A stretch of DNA of 64,000 bases from Pasteurella multocida subsp. multocida OH4807 (GCA_000973525.1 CP004391.1:1698001-1762000), one strand, 5' to 3'; positions 48,805-59,346 are shown, counted from the first letter of the stretch. Made by a program: numbers and translations. Notes: generated by a model not told the origin, from the sequence alone.

Positions 48805-49082
48805 TATTTCTGCTCTTTCACAATGTGATAAAAAGTTTCATCGGATTTCACCATATCATGCTGGAACCTTGCTCGCTCTTCGATGGCTTCAACCCCTTGT
48901 TTGAGATCTTTAATTTCAGCTGCAATCACTTGATTACGTTGTGACAACTTTTCATTTTCTTGTTTATGTTGGGTGATCTGTTGTGCCGTTTGTTTGTAAT
49001 CCAAATAGCCATTTTTGCCAAACCAAAAATCATATTGGAATAGCAATAACACCGCGACTAATAAAAAAAGAAATAAACGCAT
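48804..49082 (-). CDS. ftsB: Cell division protein FtsB
   Basis: FtsB forms a coiled-coil complex with FtsL and FtsQ at the division septum. The 92-residue protein has a short cytoplasmic start, a helix at residues 2-20 ([20 protein letters not shown]), then [20 protein letters not shown] and a coiled coil, as in E. coli FtsB (YgbQ). First gene of the ispDF cluster. Confidence 0.94.
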   Translation of the reverse strand: MRLFLFLLVAVLLLFQYDFWFGKNGYLDYKQTAQQITQHKQENEKLSQRNQVIAAEIKDLKQGVEAIEERARFQHDMVKSDETFYHIVKEQK

Positions 49083-49185
49083 ACTTGTTCAGCCAGTTAC
49101 CCACAAAGTAGATAGTTTACCGCGAAATCAAAAAAAATACCGCATATTATCCCGCAAATTAACGTAAATTTTGCGATATCCCAAT

Positions 49186-49219
49186 AAAAAAGCCTCATCA
49201 TTTCAAGTCATGATGAGGC
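49186..49219 (-). terminator. Terminator after icd
   Basis: GCCTCATCA and TGATGAGGC form a 9-base stem with a 10-base loop; the minus strand continues with TTTTTT. It follows the icd stop codon. Confidence 0.88.
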
Positions 49220-49240
49220 ATGTGATTCTGATAAATTCGA

Positions 49241-50488
49241 TTACATATTCGCCACAATATCTTTCGCAAATTCAGACGTTGAGCGTAATTTTGCGCCTTC
49301 TAACATTTCTGCAAAATCAAATGTGACTGTTTTATCTGCGATAGTTTTTGATACCGCTTTCACCACTAAATCTGCCGCCTCTAACCAACCTAAATGACGT
49401 AACATCATTTCGCCACTTAAAATCAATGAACCTGGGTTGCCTTTATCTTGACCCGCAATTTTCGGTGCCGTACCGTGTGTTGCTTCAAAAATCGCGGCTT
49501 CTGCACCAATGTTTGCCCCTGGCGAAATCCCAATACCGCCCACTTGTGCCGCTAACGCATCTGAGATGTAGTCGCCATTCAAGTTAAGTGTTGCAATCAC
49601 ATCATATTCTGTTGGGTGAAGTAGAATTTCTTGCAAAAAGGCATCCGCAATGCTGTCTTTGATGATGATGTCTCTGCCTGATTTTGGATTTTTTAATTTC
49701 ATCCAAGGGCCGCCGTCCAGCAACTCGGCACCAAACTCTTTCGCTACTTCATAGCCCCACTCTTTGAACGCGCCTTCGGTAAATTTCATAATGTTACCTT
49801 TGTGCACAAGAGTAAGTGATTTGCGGTCATTGTCGATCACATATTGCAATGCCGCACGCACTAAACGTTGGGTACCTTGTTTTGAAACCGGTTTGATACC
49901 AATGCCACAATCTTCAGTGAAACGGATTTTCTTCACACCCATTTCTTTTTGTAAAAACGCAATCACTTTGTTCGCTTCTGCAGAGCCTGCCACCCATTCC
50001 ACTCCGGCATAAATATCTTCAGAGTTTTCGCGGAAAATCACCATATCCACGAGTTCAGGGTGTTTCACTGGGCTTGGTGTTCCCTCGTAATAACGAATTG
50101 GACGTAAGCAGTTATATAAATCTAAGCCTTGACGCATAGCCACATTCAACGAACGAATCCCACCACCGACTGGGGTCATTAAAGGCCCTTTGATCGCCAC
50201 ATGATAATCACGGATAAATTCCATCGTTTCATCTGGTAGCCATGTATTTTCACCATATACTTCATTTGCTTTACCGCCTGCATAAATTTCCATCCAGGCA
50301 ATTTTACGTTTACCACCATAGGCTTTTTCTACCGCCGCATCAATCACCGTTCGCATCGCAGGCGTCACATCTACACCAATACCATCCCCTTCAATAAAAG
50401 GAATAATCGGGTTATTTGGCACAATAAGCGCCCCTTTTTCGTCAAGTTGAATTTTTTCACCTTGTGGGATCACGACTTTTGATTGCAT
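49241..50488 (-). CDS. icd: Isocitrate dehydrogenase (NADP+)
   Basis: Icd oxidises isocitrate to 2-oxoglutarate. The 415-residue protein has [18 protein letters not shown] near residue 28, the phosphorylatable Ser in [13 protein letters not shown] near 113, the NADP-type [13 protein letters not shown] near 154, and [20 protein letters not shown] near 338. AAGGAAG precedes the ATG. Confidence 0.97.
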   Translation of the reverse strand: MQSKVVIPQGEKIQLDEKGALIVPNNPIIPFIEGDGIGVDVTPAMRTVIDAAVEKAYGGKRKIAWMEIYAGGKANEVYGENTWLPDETMEFIRDYHVAIKGPLMTPVGGGIRSLNVAMRQGLDLYNCLRPIRYYEGTPSPVKHPELVDMVIFRENSEDIYAGVEWVAGSAEANKVIAFLQKEMGVKKIRFTEDCGIGIKPVSKQGTQRLVRAALQYVIDNDRKSLTLVHKGNIMKFTEGAFKEWGYEVAKEFGAELLDGGPWMKLKNPKSGRDIIIKDSIADAFLQEILLHPTEYDVIATLNLNGDYISDALAAQVGGIGISPGANIGAEAAIFEATHGTAPKIAGQDKGNPGSLILSGEMMLRHLGWLEAADLVVKAVSKTIADKTVTFDFAEMLEGAKLRSTSEFAKDIVANM

Positions 50489-50659
50489 ATCATTTCTTCC
50501 TTATTCTGTTGCCTATGATAGTATAAACACTCGCTCGAACGAGATTATTCATACAAAACTATTGGAACTGAATAAAGTTCGCAAGCACTTATTAAGAAAT
50601 TGTTAAAAAATTTCTTCGTTTTTCGATCTAGATCCCATTTTCAACTTAAATACTTTTTT

Positions 50660-51388
50660 ATGAATATAAAATTCACTGCCAAACCCGTATCGCGTCCCCT
50701 AAAAACCTCACCACGAACGTCTAAACTCACGACGACAGGCTATGTGACGACAAGAAAAAAAAGCGCACGTCGTTTACCGAGTAAAGCAACGCGCGGGTTT
50801 TCGGACACCACAGTGATACTCTTTAACAAGCCTTACGATGTGCTCACTCAATTTAGCGACGAAAACGGACGCACTACACTCAAAGATTTTATTCCCATTG
50901 CAGATGTGTATCCTGCGGGGCGCCTAGACCGAGACAGTGAGGGCTTGGTGTTGCTTACCAATAACGGCGAAATTCAGCACCGTTTAGCCGAACCGAAATT
51001 CAAAACTGAAAAAACGTATTTCGCCCAAGTGGAAGGTATTCCGCAAGAGTCGGATTTAAACCTGCTTCGTCAAGGCGTGGTGCTCAATGATGGTAAAACA
51101 TTGCCAGCAAAAGTGCGGTTAGTTTCTGAGCCAAATTGGTTATGGGAACGCAATCCTCCCATTCGTGAACGCAAAAACATTCCGATAAGTTGGCTAGAAA
51201 TCAAAATTAGCGAAGGGCGTAATCGTCAAGTACGTCGTATGACAGCCCATATCGGCTTTCCAACCTTGCGTTTAATCCGTTATCAAATGGCATTACTGAC
51301 TTTAGATAATCTGCCACAAGGGCAATACCGCCAACTTTCTGAAGCAGACTTGACCGCACTTTATCACCAATTACAATTAAAAAAATAA
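50660..51388 (+). CDS. rluE: 23S rRNA pseudouridine(2457) synthase
   Basis: A 242-residue RsuA/RluB/E/F-type synthase. The N-terminus is basic and disordered (residues 1-50), there is no S4 domain, and the catalytic domain has [20 protein letters not shown], the Asp in [20 protein letters not shown] near residue 95, and [19 protein letters not shown] near 190. Lack of S4 and the size fit RluE. I use ATG 50660; a TTG at 50600 would add a poorly conserved 20 residues. Neither has a strong ribosome-binding site. nudJ follows by nine bases. Confidence 0.92.
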   Translation: MNIKFTAKPVSRPLKTSPRTSKLTTTGYVTTRKKSARRLPSKATRGFSDTTVILFNKPYDVLTQFSDENGRTTLKDFIPIADVYPAGRLDRDSEGLVLLTNNGEIQHRLAEPKFKTEKTYFAQVEGIPQESDLNLLRQGVVLNDGKTLPAKVRLVSEPNWLWERNPPIRERKNIPISWLEIKISEGRNRQVRRMTAHIGFPTLRLIRYQMALLTLDNLPQGQYRQLSEADLTALYHQLQLKK

Positions 51389-51397
51389 GGACATCCC

Positions 51398-51853
51398 ATG
51401 CATAAACCGAATGTGACACTTGCTTGTGTCGTACATTGCAAAGGCAAATTTCTATTTGTAGAAGAAGCAGAACACGGCAAACTCACCTTAAATCAACCCG
51501 CAGGACATTTAGAAGCAGATGAAAGTCTATTGGAAGGCGCAAAACGTGAGCTGTTTGAAGAAACAGGCATTCAAGCAGAGATGCAAAGCCTAATTAAAAT
51601 CTACCAATGGCATGCCCCACGCAGCCAAACGGATTTTCTCCGTTTCACTTTCGCCGTTGAGCTTGATGATTGGTACCCAATTCAACCACAAGATCCCGAC
51701 ATTACCCGTGGTTTATGGCTCACTTTAGACGAATTTTATGACTATATTCAAAAAGAAGGTCAATGTGAGCGCAGCCCATTAGTAATTGAGTCAATCAAGG
51801 ATTATTTAAAAGGCGAATTTTCACCGATTGCGTTGTTGAAAGCATTTGAGTGA
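51398..51853 (+). CDS. nudJ: Phosphatase NudJ (Nudix hydrolase)
   Basis: The 151-residue protein has the Nudix box GHLEADESLLEGAKRELFEE followed by TGIQ, matching GX5EX7REUXEEXGU. NudJ cleaves pyrophosphate bonds in HMP-PP and NTPs. PNVTLACVVHCKGKFLFVEE and FLRFTFAVEL agree with the E. coli protein. Its ability to act on HMP-PP ties it to thiamine metabolism, but the gene is far from the thi locus. Co-transcribed with rluE. Confidence 0.92.
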   Translation: MHKPNVTLACVVHCKGKFLFVEEAEHGKLTLNQPAGHLEADESLLEGAKRELFEETGIQAEMQSLIKIYQWHAPRSQTDFLRFTFAVELDDWYPIQPQDPDITRGLWLTLDEFYDYIQKEGQCERSPLVIESIKDYLKGEFSPIALLKAFE

Positions 51854-51886
51854 TCCGTTTACAACATACGATCAGGGCTGAAAAAG

Positions 51887-51918
51887 AAAATGCGGTCAAA
51901 TTTGACCGCATTTTTTGG
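51887..51918. terminator. Bidirectional terminator between nudJ and the transaldolase gene
   Basis: AAAATGCGGTCAAA followed directly by TTTGACCGCATTTT is a perfect 28-base palindrome, so the loop forms by opening the centre. It lies between convergent genes. The core is TGCGGT, an uptake-signal variant missing the AAG. Confidence 0.82.
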
Positions 51919-51932
51919 GGTTTTGTGTGAAA

Positions 51933-52886
51933 TTAGAATTTGCTTAATAACATCGCTTCTAATTTTTCTTGGTCGGCAGCGAATTTACGGATACCGTCTG
52001 CCAATTTTTCCACCGCCATGGCATCGCTATTGTGTTGCCAATAGAACTCAGCTTCAGTTAATGGCTGTGGTTTCGCTTTTACTTCACCAGTGTAGTTTAA
52101 TTTACGCTCAAGTGGGCTGTTGTTTTCTTGTAACGCTTTTAACAACGCAGGGGCGATCGTTAAACGGTCACAGCCTGCTAATTCAGTGATTTCACCTACG
52201 TTACGGAAACTTGCCCCCATGACGATGGTTTTGTAACCGTGTTGTTTGTAGTAGTTGTAGATTTTAGTCACTGAAATGACACCTGGATCTTCTGCTGGTG
52301 CGTATTCTTTTTGGTCGCTGTTTGCTTTGTACCAGTCAAGGATACGACCAACGAATGGCGAAATTAAATAAACACCCGCTTCTGCACAGGCGCGCGCTTG
52401 TGCTTCAGAGAATAGTAAGGTTAGGTTACAGTTGATGCCTTGTTTTTCAAGTTCTTCTGCCGCACGGATACCTTGCCAAGTTGACGCGATTTTGATTAGG
52501 ATACGATCGTTTGCAATGCCCGCTTCGTTATAAAGTGCGATGAGTTTTTTCGCTTTTTCGATCGTTGCCGCGGTGTCGTAAGAAAGACGTGCGTCAACTT
52601 CTGTTGAAATGCGTCCTGGGACGATTTTTAAGATTTCTAAACCGATATTTACTGCCAATTTATCTTCAGCATCGATTAATTGTTGTTTGGAACACTGACT
52701 TTTCGCTTTGGCATAAGCAATGGCATCATCGATTAATGGTGCATACTGTGGCAATGCCGCTGCGCTTAAAATTAAGGACGGATTGGTTGTTGCATCTTCT
52801 GGTTGGTATGTTTTGATTGCATCAATATCACCAGTATCTGCAACCACCACTGTCATATTGCGAAGAGCATCAAGTTGTGTAGTCAT
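51933..52886 (-). CDS. tal: Transaldolase
   Basis: Transaldolase moves dihydroxyacetone units between sugar phosphates. The 317-residue class I enzyme has [20 protein letters not shown] near residue 14, TNPSLIL, the Schiff-base Lys in [17 protein letters not shown] near residue 132, [20 protein letters not shown], and [11 protein letters not shown] near 228. GAGGG precedes the ATG. The sequence is of the TalA/TalB type. Confidence 0.96.
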   Translation of the reverse strand: MTTQLDALRNMTVVVADTGDIDAIKTYQPEDATTNPSLILSAAALPQYAPLIDDAIAYAKAKSQCSKQQLIDAEDKLAVNIGLEILKIVPGRISTEVDARLSYDTAATIEKAKKLIALYNEAGIANDRILIKIASTWQGIRAAEELEKQGINCNLTLLFSEAQARACAEAGVYLISPFVGRILDWYKANSDQKEYAPAEDPGVISVTKIYNYYKQHGYKTIVMGASFRNVGEITELAGCDRLTIAPALLKALQENNSPLERKLNYTGEVKAKPQPLTEAEFYWQHNSDAMAVEKLADGIRKFAADQEKLEAMLLSKF

Positions 52887-53042
52887 AATTTCCCTCTACT
52901 TTGAATTACGATTCATTTGCTGTTAACTTGTATACAATAGCATATCAAAGCAAAAATGGAATGATCTTTCTTGCCCTTTTTGAATGGCAAACGCTTGCTT
53001 TAAAATTGTAAAAAATACACCGCACCTTTGAAGGAGGAGTTA

Positions 53043-53594
53043 ATGAAAACACGTTGTAATTGGGTGGGAAATTCGCCGATTTATATTAATTATCACGATA
53101 ATGAATGGGGTAAACCAGAATATGACTGTTTGAAATTATTCGAGAAAATTTGCTTTGAGGGACAGCAAGCCGGTTTATCTTGGATTACGGTGTTGAAAAA
53201 GCGTGAAAACTATCGCAACGCGTTTCATCAATTTGATCCTGAAAAAATCGCAAAAATGACCGCACTTGATGTGGATAAATTAATGGAAGATGCAGGGCTG
53301 ATTCGTCATCGTAAAAAGCTCGAAGCGATTATCACCAATGCGAAAGCCTATCTTGAGATGCAAAAGCGCGGTGAAAATTTTAGCGATTTTATTTGGGCGT
53401 TTGTGAATTATCAACCGCAACTCAATGATGTGCCAGATTTATCTTGCGTACCCACTAAAACGTTGACTTCCATTGCGATGTCTAAAGCCTTGAAAAAACG
53501 TGGCTTTGTGTTTGTCGGCGAAACCACCTGCTATGCGTTTATGCAGTCCATGGGGCTAGTAAACGATCACCAAAATGATTGTTGGTGTAAATAA
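53043..53594 (+). CDS. tag: DNA-3-methyladenine glycosylase I
   Basis: Tag removes 3-methyladenine from DNA. The 183-residue protein starts CNWVGNSPIYINYHDNEWGK with zinc ligands, followed by GLSWITVLKKRENYR and the Glu in the glycosylase pocket, and ends with MGLVNDHQNDCWC carrying the last zinc ligands. The start at ATG 53043 is preceded by AAGGAGG; an in-frame TTG at 53028 lies before that site. lptD follows by 61 bases. Confidence 0.95.
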   Translation: MKTRCNWVGNSPIYINYHDNEWGKPEYDCLKLFEKICFEGQQAGLSWITVLKKRENYRNAFHQFDPEKIAKMTALDVDKLMEDAGLIRHRKKLEAIITNAKAYLEMQKRGENFSDFIWAFVNYQPQLNDVPDLSCVPTKTLTSIAMSKALKKRGFVFVGETTCYAFMQSMGLVNDHQNDCWCK

Positions 53595-53655
53595 TATGCC
53601 TTTAGATCATTTTCCAGTATAATCGATGCAGTTTTAGCTTAAATACGGTTATCCA

Positions 53656-56004
53656 ATGAAAAAAAATTCTTATACATTCCTTTCTGTCGCCATTCTGAGC
53701 GCACTTTATAGTACGGCAAGTCGAGCAGATCTTAAACTGCAATGCCTGGCAGGTGTGCCTCATTTTTCAGGTGAAATCGTGACAGAAAACCCAAATGACT
53801 TACCTGTATATATTGAAGCAGATCGCGCTACGCTGACACAATCTGGTCGTGCAACTTATGAAGGTAATGTAGACGTTCAGCAAGGTAATCGTCACTTAAC
53901 AGCACATAGTGCAGAAATTTCTCAGTTGCATGAAAATGAAGCGCTACACCGTCGTGTCAACATACAAGGTGGATTTGATTATCGTGATCATCAGATTTAC
54001 TTAACAGGGCAAGAAGCACACATTAACTTAAATAATAAAGACACCGATATTAAACAAGCCCAATATCAGTTAGTTGATAGACAAGGACGAGGGGAGGCAG
54101 AGGATGTCACACTACGTGATGACTACCGAGTGATGAAAAATGCCTCGTTTACCTCTTGCTTACCGAATGATAATGCGTGGTCAATTGAAGCTAAAGAAAT
54201 CCGTCAATATATTCAAGATGAATATGCAGAAATGTGGCATGCACATTTGAAAGTAAAAGGCGTGCCTGTCTTCTATACGCCTTATTTACAATTACCGATT
54301 GGCGATCGCCGCCGTTCAGGATTATTAATTCCGAATTTTGGAACCTCAAGCCGTGATGGTTATTTTTATGCACAACCAATTTATTGGAATATTGCCCCAA
54401 ATCTGGATGCGACATTTACTCCCAAATACATGTCACATCGTGGCTGGCAACTGAATGGCGAATTTCGCTATTTAAGCCCAATTGGTGAAGGCAAAATTGC
54501 AGGCGAATATCTTGGTTCCGATCGGCTTATGGATTATCAAAACGATAACCGCTCACGCCATCTTTTTTACTGGACTCACCACTCCAGTTTCTTACAACAC
54601 TGGCGTTTGAATGTAGACTATACGCGAGTCAGTGATAAACGTTATTTCGCTGATTTTGATTCAAACTATGGTTCGAGCACCGATGGGTATGCCGATCAAT
54701 ATCTACGTATTGCTTACTATCAACCAGACTACAACTTGGCAGTGTCTGTAAAACAATTCCAGATATTTGACGAAGTGGATATCGGACCTTATCGTGCTTT
54801 ACCGCAAATTGATTTCAATTACTACAAAAATAATTTATTGGATGGGCTACTGGATTTTAAATTATTTTCCCAAGCAGTACATTTTGATAATGACAGTCCA
54901 TTAATGCCAAAAGCATGGCGTTTTCATCTTGAACCAAGTGTAAATCTCCCCCTTTCCAATCAGTATGGTAGCTTAAATATTGAAACAAAATTTTATGCTA
55001 CCCACTATCAACAACAAGAAGGGGATGAAAGCCGCGCAGAAGAAGTCCGACGCACGATCAATCGTATGATACCGCAACTGAAGATCGACTTACAGACCGT
55101 CTTAGCGAGCCATCAAACGGTTATTGAGGGGTACACTCAAACACTCGAACCGCATGTACAATATTTGTATCGTCCTTATAAAGATCAAAGTAATATTGGT
55201 TCAAAATTAAATAATGCCTATTTAGGTTTTGGTTATGATTCCTCATTATTGCAACAAGACTATTTTGCCTTGTTCCGTGATCGTCGTTATAGTGGTTTAG
55301 ATCGCATTGCATCGGCTAACCAGTTTACATTAGGCGGTACGACACGCTTTTATGATGCAACAGGAGAGGAACGCTTTAACTTATCTGCTGGACAAATTTA
55401 TTATTTGCGTGACTCACGGATTGACTCAAACCCAGATAACAGTACGTATGGTCGTTCATCTTCTTGGTCATTAGAAGCAAATTGGAAAATTAATGATCAA
55501 TGGCGCTGGCGAGGCAGTTATCAATATGATACACGCTTAGATAAATCCTCATTGGGCAACTTTACCCTTGAGTACAACCCAATGAAGAATAATCTCATTC
55601 AATTAAGTTACCGTTACGCCAGCCAAGAATATATCGACCAAAACTTGACCTCAGAAGCAAACCGCTATGGTCAAGATATTAAACAACTGGGTATCACACT
55701 AGCATGGGAGTTAACCGATAATTGGGCTGTTGTAACCCGTCATTATCATGATCTCGCCTTGAAAAAGCCCGTTGAGCAATATCTCGGTATAGAATACAGC
55801 ACATGCTGCTGGTCAATTAATGTGGGGGCAAAACGCAGTGTCACCAGTAAACAATACCAGACTGAACATGAGATCGTCTACGATAAAAGTATCGGTGTAA
55901 ATGTTGAACTACGTGGCTTAGGGACAAATGATCACAAAGGTAACATTGAAAAAATGCTGAAGCGAGGAAAATTACCGTATTTACAAGCATTTAGTATCTA
56001 CTAA
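53656..56004 (+). CDS. lptD: LPS-assembly protein LptD
   Basis: LptD, with LptE, inserts LPS into the outer leaflet. The 782-residue protein has a signal peptide (cleavage after ASRA near residue 24), an OstA-type jellyroll (IEADRATLTQSGRATYEGNV, then ALHRRVNIQGG) up to about residue 160, and a large barrel from about 200. Cysteines at the mature N-terminus (LQCLAG) and near residue 730 (STCCWSINVG) fit the disulphide-linked architecture. No surA partner is adjacent; tag is upstream. Confidence 0.95.
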   Translation: MKKNSYTFLSVAILSALYSTASRADLKLQCLAGVPHFSGEIVTENPNDLPVYIEADRATLTQSGRATYEGNVDVQQGNRHLTAHSAEISQLHENEALHRRVNIQGGFDYRDHQIYLTGQEAHINLNNKDTDIKQAQYQLVDRQGRGEAEDVTLRDDYRVMKNASFTSCLPNDNAWSIEAKEIRQYIQDEYAEMWHAHLKVKGVPVFYTPYLQLPIGDRRRSGLLIPNFGTSSRDGYFYAQPIYWNIAPNLDATFTPKYMSHRGWQLNGEFRYLSPIGEGKIAGEYLGSDRLMDYQNDNRSRHLFYWTHHSSFLQHWRLNVDYTRVSDKRYFADFDSNYGSSTDGYADQYLRIAYYQPDYNLAVSVKQFQIFDEVDIGPYRALPQIDFNYYKNNLLDGLLDFKLFSQAVHFDNDSPLMPKAWRFHLEPSVNLPLSNQYGSLNIETKFYATHYQQQEGDESRAEEVRRTINRMIPQLKIDLQTVLASHQTVIEGYTQTLEPHVQYLYRPYKDQSNIGSKLNNAYLGFGYDSSLLQQDYFALFRDRRYSGLDRIASANQFTLGGTTRFYDATGEERFNLSAGQIYYLRDSRIDSNPDNSTYGRSSSWSLEANWKINDQWRWRGSYQYDTRLDKSSLGNFTLEYNPMKNNLIQLSYRYASQEYIDQNLTSEANRYGQDIKQLGITLAWELTDNWAVVTRHYHDLALKKPVEQYLGIEYSTCCWSINVGAKRSVTSKQYQTEHEIVYDKSIGVNVELRGLGTNDHKGNIEKMLKRGKLPYLQAFSIY

Positions 56005-56026
56005 TACGAAGAAAGGGAAATATAAT

Positions 56027-56055
56027 AAGGCACAGCACAGGCTGTGCCTTTGTTT
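56027..56055 (+). terminator. Terminator after lptD
   Basis: AAGGCACAGC, loop ACAG, GCTGTGCCTT is a 10-base stem followed by TGTTT. Confidence 0.85.
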
Positions 56056-56161
56056 ATGTTTAGAACATCTCACTCACATCATGCTATTGCACAACAAACC
56101 TACTATGCGACACCAACAGGACTACGCAAGTTACTTATCAAACTTGTGCGAAACAAAAGAA

Positions 56162-57280
56162 TTACGTGCGTTTATATCCTCCCTCTTCAACTATCACTAA
56201 ACCTTGTAACTCTAATTCCAACAGTTGCACTAACAAAGTATCAATCGGTAAAGCCAGTTGTTGTGACAAAAGATCGATAGTTATCGGTCGATAACCAATC
56301 TGTGCAAAAAGCGTCGGATAAACAGGAACTGGTTGATCAGCAGGTGACACAGTACGAGGTAATCTTGAAGGATTTTGTACCGAACAAGAAAGTGGGCTAA
56401 TCGGCATTGCATAATAAGGTGGCAAGTTGTCAACAATATCTTGTACCGCTTCGACTAACATCGCCCCTTGTTTAATTAGCTGATGACATCCACGGCTGGC
56501 TTCATTTTGAATATTACTGGGTAGCGCAAATACCTCTCGATTTTGCTCAAGTGCATAACGTGCCGTAATTAACGAGCCACTGCGATCACTTGCCTCAATA
56601 ACTAGCGTGCCGAGTGCCAACCCACTAATAATCCGATTACGACGTGGGAAATTATCTGCGATAGGAGGGTGTTCGGGCAAAAACTCTGAGACTAATGCGC
56701 CGCCTTGTTCAAGAATCGCTTGCGCTAATCTTTTGTGCTGACGAGGATAAATCTGTGCTAAACCGCTTCCGAGTACCGCAATGGTTTTGCCCTGAATTTC
56801 AACAACAGCTTGATGGCAAAAACCATCAATTCCTAGTGCCAATCCGCTTGTCACGATCAAACCCGCCAGTGTAAGTTCGACGGCGAAGTGTTTTGCCCAA
56901 TATTCACCATAATTTGAACACTGTCGACTGCCTACGATCGCAATTTGTGGTTCAGAGAGTATCGCTAACTCCCCCGCTACAAATAATAATGGCGGAGCGG
57001 CATCAATTTGTGCGAGTAAATGAGGATAAGCGGAATCAAAACAATGTACAATATGATGATTGTGTTTTTCCGCCCAACGTAATGCAGAGTCAATGTGGTG
57101 CTGATTAGGTTGAAACCAACGTTTAATCTGTCCTTCTGTCCAACCAATATACCTTAGTGTCGGGGCATCATAGTGTAATAAATCCTCAATACTCACGTGT
57201 TTCAACAAACGCTGAATACCTGTTGCCCCTAAACGAGGCAGTTGAGCGAGGCGTAATAAGGCTATTGTCAGCTGTTCCAT
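56162..57280 (-). CDS. dprA: DNA-processing protein DprA (Smf)
   Basis: DprA loads RecA on incoming single-stranded DNA during natural transformation. The 372-residue protein has an N-terminal helix-hairpin region, the Rossmann domain with IAIVGSRQCSNYG near residue 112, VTSGLALGIDGFCHQAVVE near 143, SEFLPEHPPIADNFPRRNRI near 200 and EASDRSGSLITARYALEQNR near 232, and a C-terminal winged helix. Presence of dprA fits the abundant uptake signals in the window. It is alone on the minus strand here. Confidence 0.96.
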   Translation of the reverse strand: MEQLTIALLRLAQLPRLGATGIQRLLKHVSIEDLLHYDAPTLRYIGWTEGQIKRWFQPNQHHIDSALRWAEKHNHHIVHCFDSAYPHLLAQIDAAPPLLFVAGELAILSEPQIAIVGSRQCSNYGEYWAKHFAVELTLAGLIVTSGLALGIDGFCHQAVVEIQGKTIAVLGSGLAQIYPRQHKRLAQAILEQGGALVSEFLPEHPPIADNFPRRNRIISGLALGTLVIEASDRSGSLITARYALEQNREVFALPSNIQNEASRGCHQLIKQGAMLVEAVQDIVDNLPPYYAMPISPLSCSVQNPSRLPRTVSPADQPVPVYPTLFAQIGYRPITIDLLSQQLALPIDTLLVQLLELELQGLVIVEEGGYKRT

Positions 57281-57372
57281 TGTGTGCTCCTGTCATAAAA
57301 AGACTGAGCATAATGGACAATTTAGGTTAAACAGTTTGCTTGGCGAAAAAATACGAACAAGATCGGAAAAAT

Positions 57373-57403
57373 AAAAAAATCTGCACCTCAATGAGATGCA
57401 GAT
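57373..57403 (-). terminator. Terminator of the nap operon
   Basis: ATCTGCACCTCA and TGAGATGCAGAT pair with one mismatch; on the minus strand the stem is followed by TTTTTTTATTTTT. It lies 28 bases after napC. Confidence 0.88.
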
Positions 57404-57430
57404 TAAAAATGGGAGAAACAAAAGAATGAG

Positions 57431-58024
57431 TTATTTTTGTTCAGAAGTAAAACCCGACTCTACACCACTCATATCAGGTAATTGGTGAGCAATGCCTTTA
57501 TGACAATCAATACAGGTTTTGCCTTCTTTTACTGCTAGTGCGTGCATTTTTTCAGCAACAGTTTTTTGTTGGCTGAAATCCATATTCTCAAAGTTATGAC
57601 AGTTACGGCACTCTTGAGAATCGTTGGCTTTTAATCTCGCCCACTCACGTTCTGCCATATGTAAACGACGAGAGTTGAATTTCTCAATGGTGTCGGTATA
57701 ACCCATTACGTGGGCATACACTTCACGGCTTGCCTGTAATTTACGAATCATTTTTGGAATAAATTCGTGCGGTACGTGACAGTCTGGGCAAGTTGCTTTC
57801 ACACCACTACGGTTTTGGTAGTGCGCTGTGTGTAAATATTCAGGGTAAACGTCATTACGGTGACAGTCCACACAGAAAGCTTCCGTGTTGGTTTGTTCCA
57901 TTCCGTAGTTAAAGCCTACCCAAGATACGATCCCCGCAATAAATGCAAGGGTGATTAAGGTCCCTACCGCAATACGACTTGGTGTGCGGAACCATCTCCA
58001 AAAGCGTTTAATTAAGTTCAACAT
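57431..58024 (-). CDS. napC: Tetraheme cytochrome c NapC
   Basis: NapC takes electrons from menaquinol and passes them to NapB and NapA. The 197-residue protein has one membrane anchor near residues 18-40 and four heme sites: CVDCH, CPDCH, CRNCH and CIDCH. It belongs to the NapC/NirT family. It is the last gene of napFDAGHBC, 15 bases after napB. Confidence 0.97.
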   Translation of the reverse strand: MLNLIKRFWRWFRTPSRIAVGTLITLAFIAGIVSWVGFNYGMEQTNTEAFCVDCHRNDVYPEYLHTAHYQNRSGVKATCPDCHVPHEFIPKMIRKLQASREVYAHVMGYTDTIEKFNSRRLHMAEREWARLKANDSQECRNCHNFENMDFSQQKTVAEKMHALAVKEGKTCIDCHKGIAHQLPDMSGVESGFTSEQK

Positions 58025-58039
58025 AATTCAATCCTTAAA

Positions 58040-58465
58040 TTATTTGCCAAAGCCAGCCATTGGTTTAAATTCGTTTTGTACGATAGGCTCAACATCAGAT
58101 TGAGAAACGTGGCACTGTAAGCAGAAGTAACGACGTGGTGATGTTCCACCGACGATATTGCCGTCACGATCCATAAAGTGGGTCGGGCTAATACGTGTTG
58201 CACCTGTTACACGTGATGCTTCTGGGCTGTGGCAAGTTAAACATTGGTTAATATTTTTAGTCACTTGGTAATTTTTTGTCGCGTGCGGCACCATTGGTGG
58301 TTGGTTTACATAGTTTAATGGTGCTAAGTCGCTTTCTTTCGGTGCATTGTGGAATGCTGGCGTAATATGCTCTGGCGAGTCTTGAATACCGTGGCCAACT
58401 TTTACATCATTTGCTTGTGAAGAGAAAGCGAAAAGTGCGGTTAAAATTAGAATAGTTTTTTTCAT
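58040..58465 (-). CDS. napB: Diheme cytochrome c NapB
   Basis: NapB is the periplasmic electron-transfer subunit of nitrate reductase. The 141-residue precursor has a signal peptide (MKKTILILTALFAFSSQA) and two heme sites, CLTCH and CLQCH. I use ATG 58465, eight bases after GGGGGAG; a GTG at 58474 overlaps napH by four bases but would give three extra residues before the signal peptide. Both starts are possible. Confidence 0.96.
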   Translation of the reverse strand: MKKTILILTALFAFSSQANDVKVGHGIQDSPEHITPAFHNAPKESDLAPLNYVNQPPMVPHATKNYQVTKNINQCLTCHSPEASRVTGATRISPTHFMDRDGNIVGGTSPRRYFCLQCHVSQSDVEPIVQNEFKPMAGFGK

Positions 58466-58470
58466 TTTGA

Positions 58471-59346
58471 TCACTCCCCCGAATGATTAACTGAATTATT
58501 AAATCGAGTTGTAAAGATAAATACTTTTTCAGGGCAAACGTCTATACAACGTCCACAACTGATACAATCTTTTGAAAGCACAAGTGGGCTTTCGTTATTT
58601 TTTCCGTGTAAAGGTGCGCGTAACACTTGAGGTTCTGGGCAGACGTTATAACAGTCCATACAATTGTCGCATTTGCTTCGGTTTTCGACTTTGACACGAA
58701 GGATACCTTTGGCGCCGATCACACCATAAGCTGCACCAATTGGGCATAAATGTCCGCACCAACCGTGTTCTACGATAAATAAATCAAATAAGAAAACCGC
58801 CAACACGAGCCAAACTGTGGCACCAAAACCGTAAATTAACGCTCGACCTAAGGCAGCAACAGGGTTTAGCCATTCCCATAGGAGTAAGCCACTTACGGCA
58901 CTCCCTACGAGGATCATTAGCAAAATGCCGTAACGTAAACCACGTGGCAATTTTGCAGATTGGCGAATTTCAAGTTTACGTCTTAACCAAGCCGAAGCAT
59001 CCGTCACCACATTGAGCGGGCAAACCCACGCACAGAAAATACGGCTGCCGAGAATTGCGTATGTAGCAATCACGATGACAACACCTAAAAGTGCGGTCAT
59101 TGTTGGAATAAATCCCGTTGCAATACTTTCTGCCACAATAAGTGGATCAGTCATTGGGATAATATCGAAAAGCAAACTACCACTGTAATTGCCTTTTAAA
59201 ATCCAAACGCCTAAGTAAGGTCCACTTAAAAACATCGCTAAAATACTCAGTTGAGTTAAGCGTCGCCAGAATAAAAAGCGATTTGCATACCACCAACCTA
59301 ATTTTTCGCGCGCTTCTTTGCCGGTATATTTCGGTGAATTTGCCAT
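58471..59346 (-). CDS. napH: Quinol dehydrogenase membrane component NapH
   Basis: NapH is a membrane ferredoxin-type protein that, with NapG, passes electrons from ubiquinol to NapC/NapB. The 291-residue protein has about four helices, the cytoplasmic CAWVCPLNV and CGHLCPIGA, and two 4Fe-4S motifs, CDNCMDCYNVCPEPQ and CISCGRCIDVCPEKVF. The start is ATG 59346, overlapping the napG stop by one base; a much longer frame upstream is an out-of-family extension within napG. Confidence 0.96.
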   Translation of the reverse strand: MANSPKYTGKEAREKLGWWYANRFLFWRRLTQLSILAMFLSGPYLGVWILKGNYSGSLLFDIIPMTDPLIVAESIATGFIPTMTALLGVVIVIATYAILGSRIFCAWVCPLNVVTDASAWLRRKLEIRQSAKLPRGLRYGILLMILVGSAVSGLLLWEWLNPVAALGRALIYGFGATVWLVLAVFLFDLFIVEHGWCGHLCPIGAAYGVIGAKGILRVKVENRSKCDNCMDCYNVCPEPQVLRAPLHGKNNESPLVLSKDCISCGRCIDVCPEKVFIFTTRFNNSVNHSGE

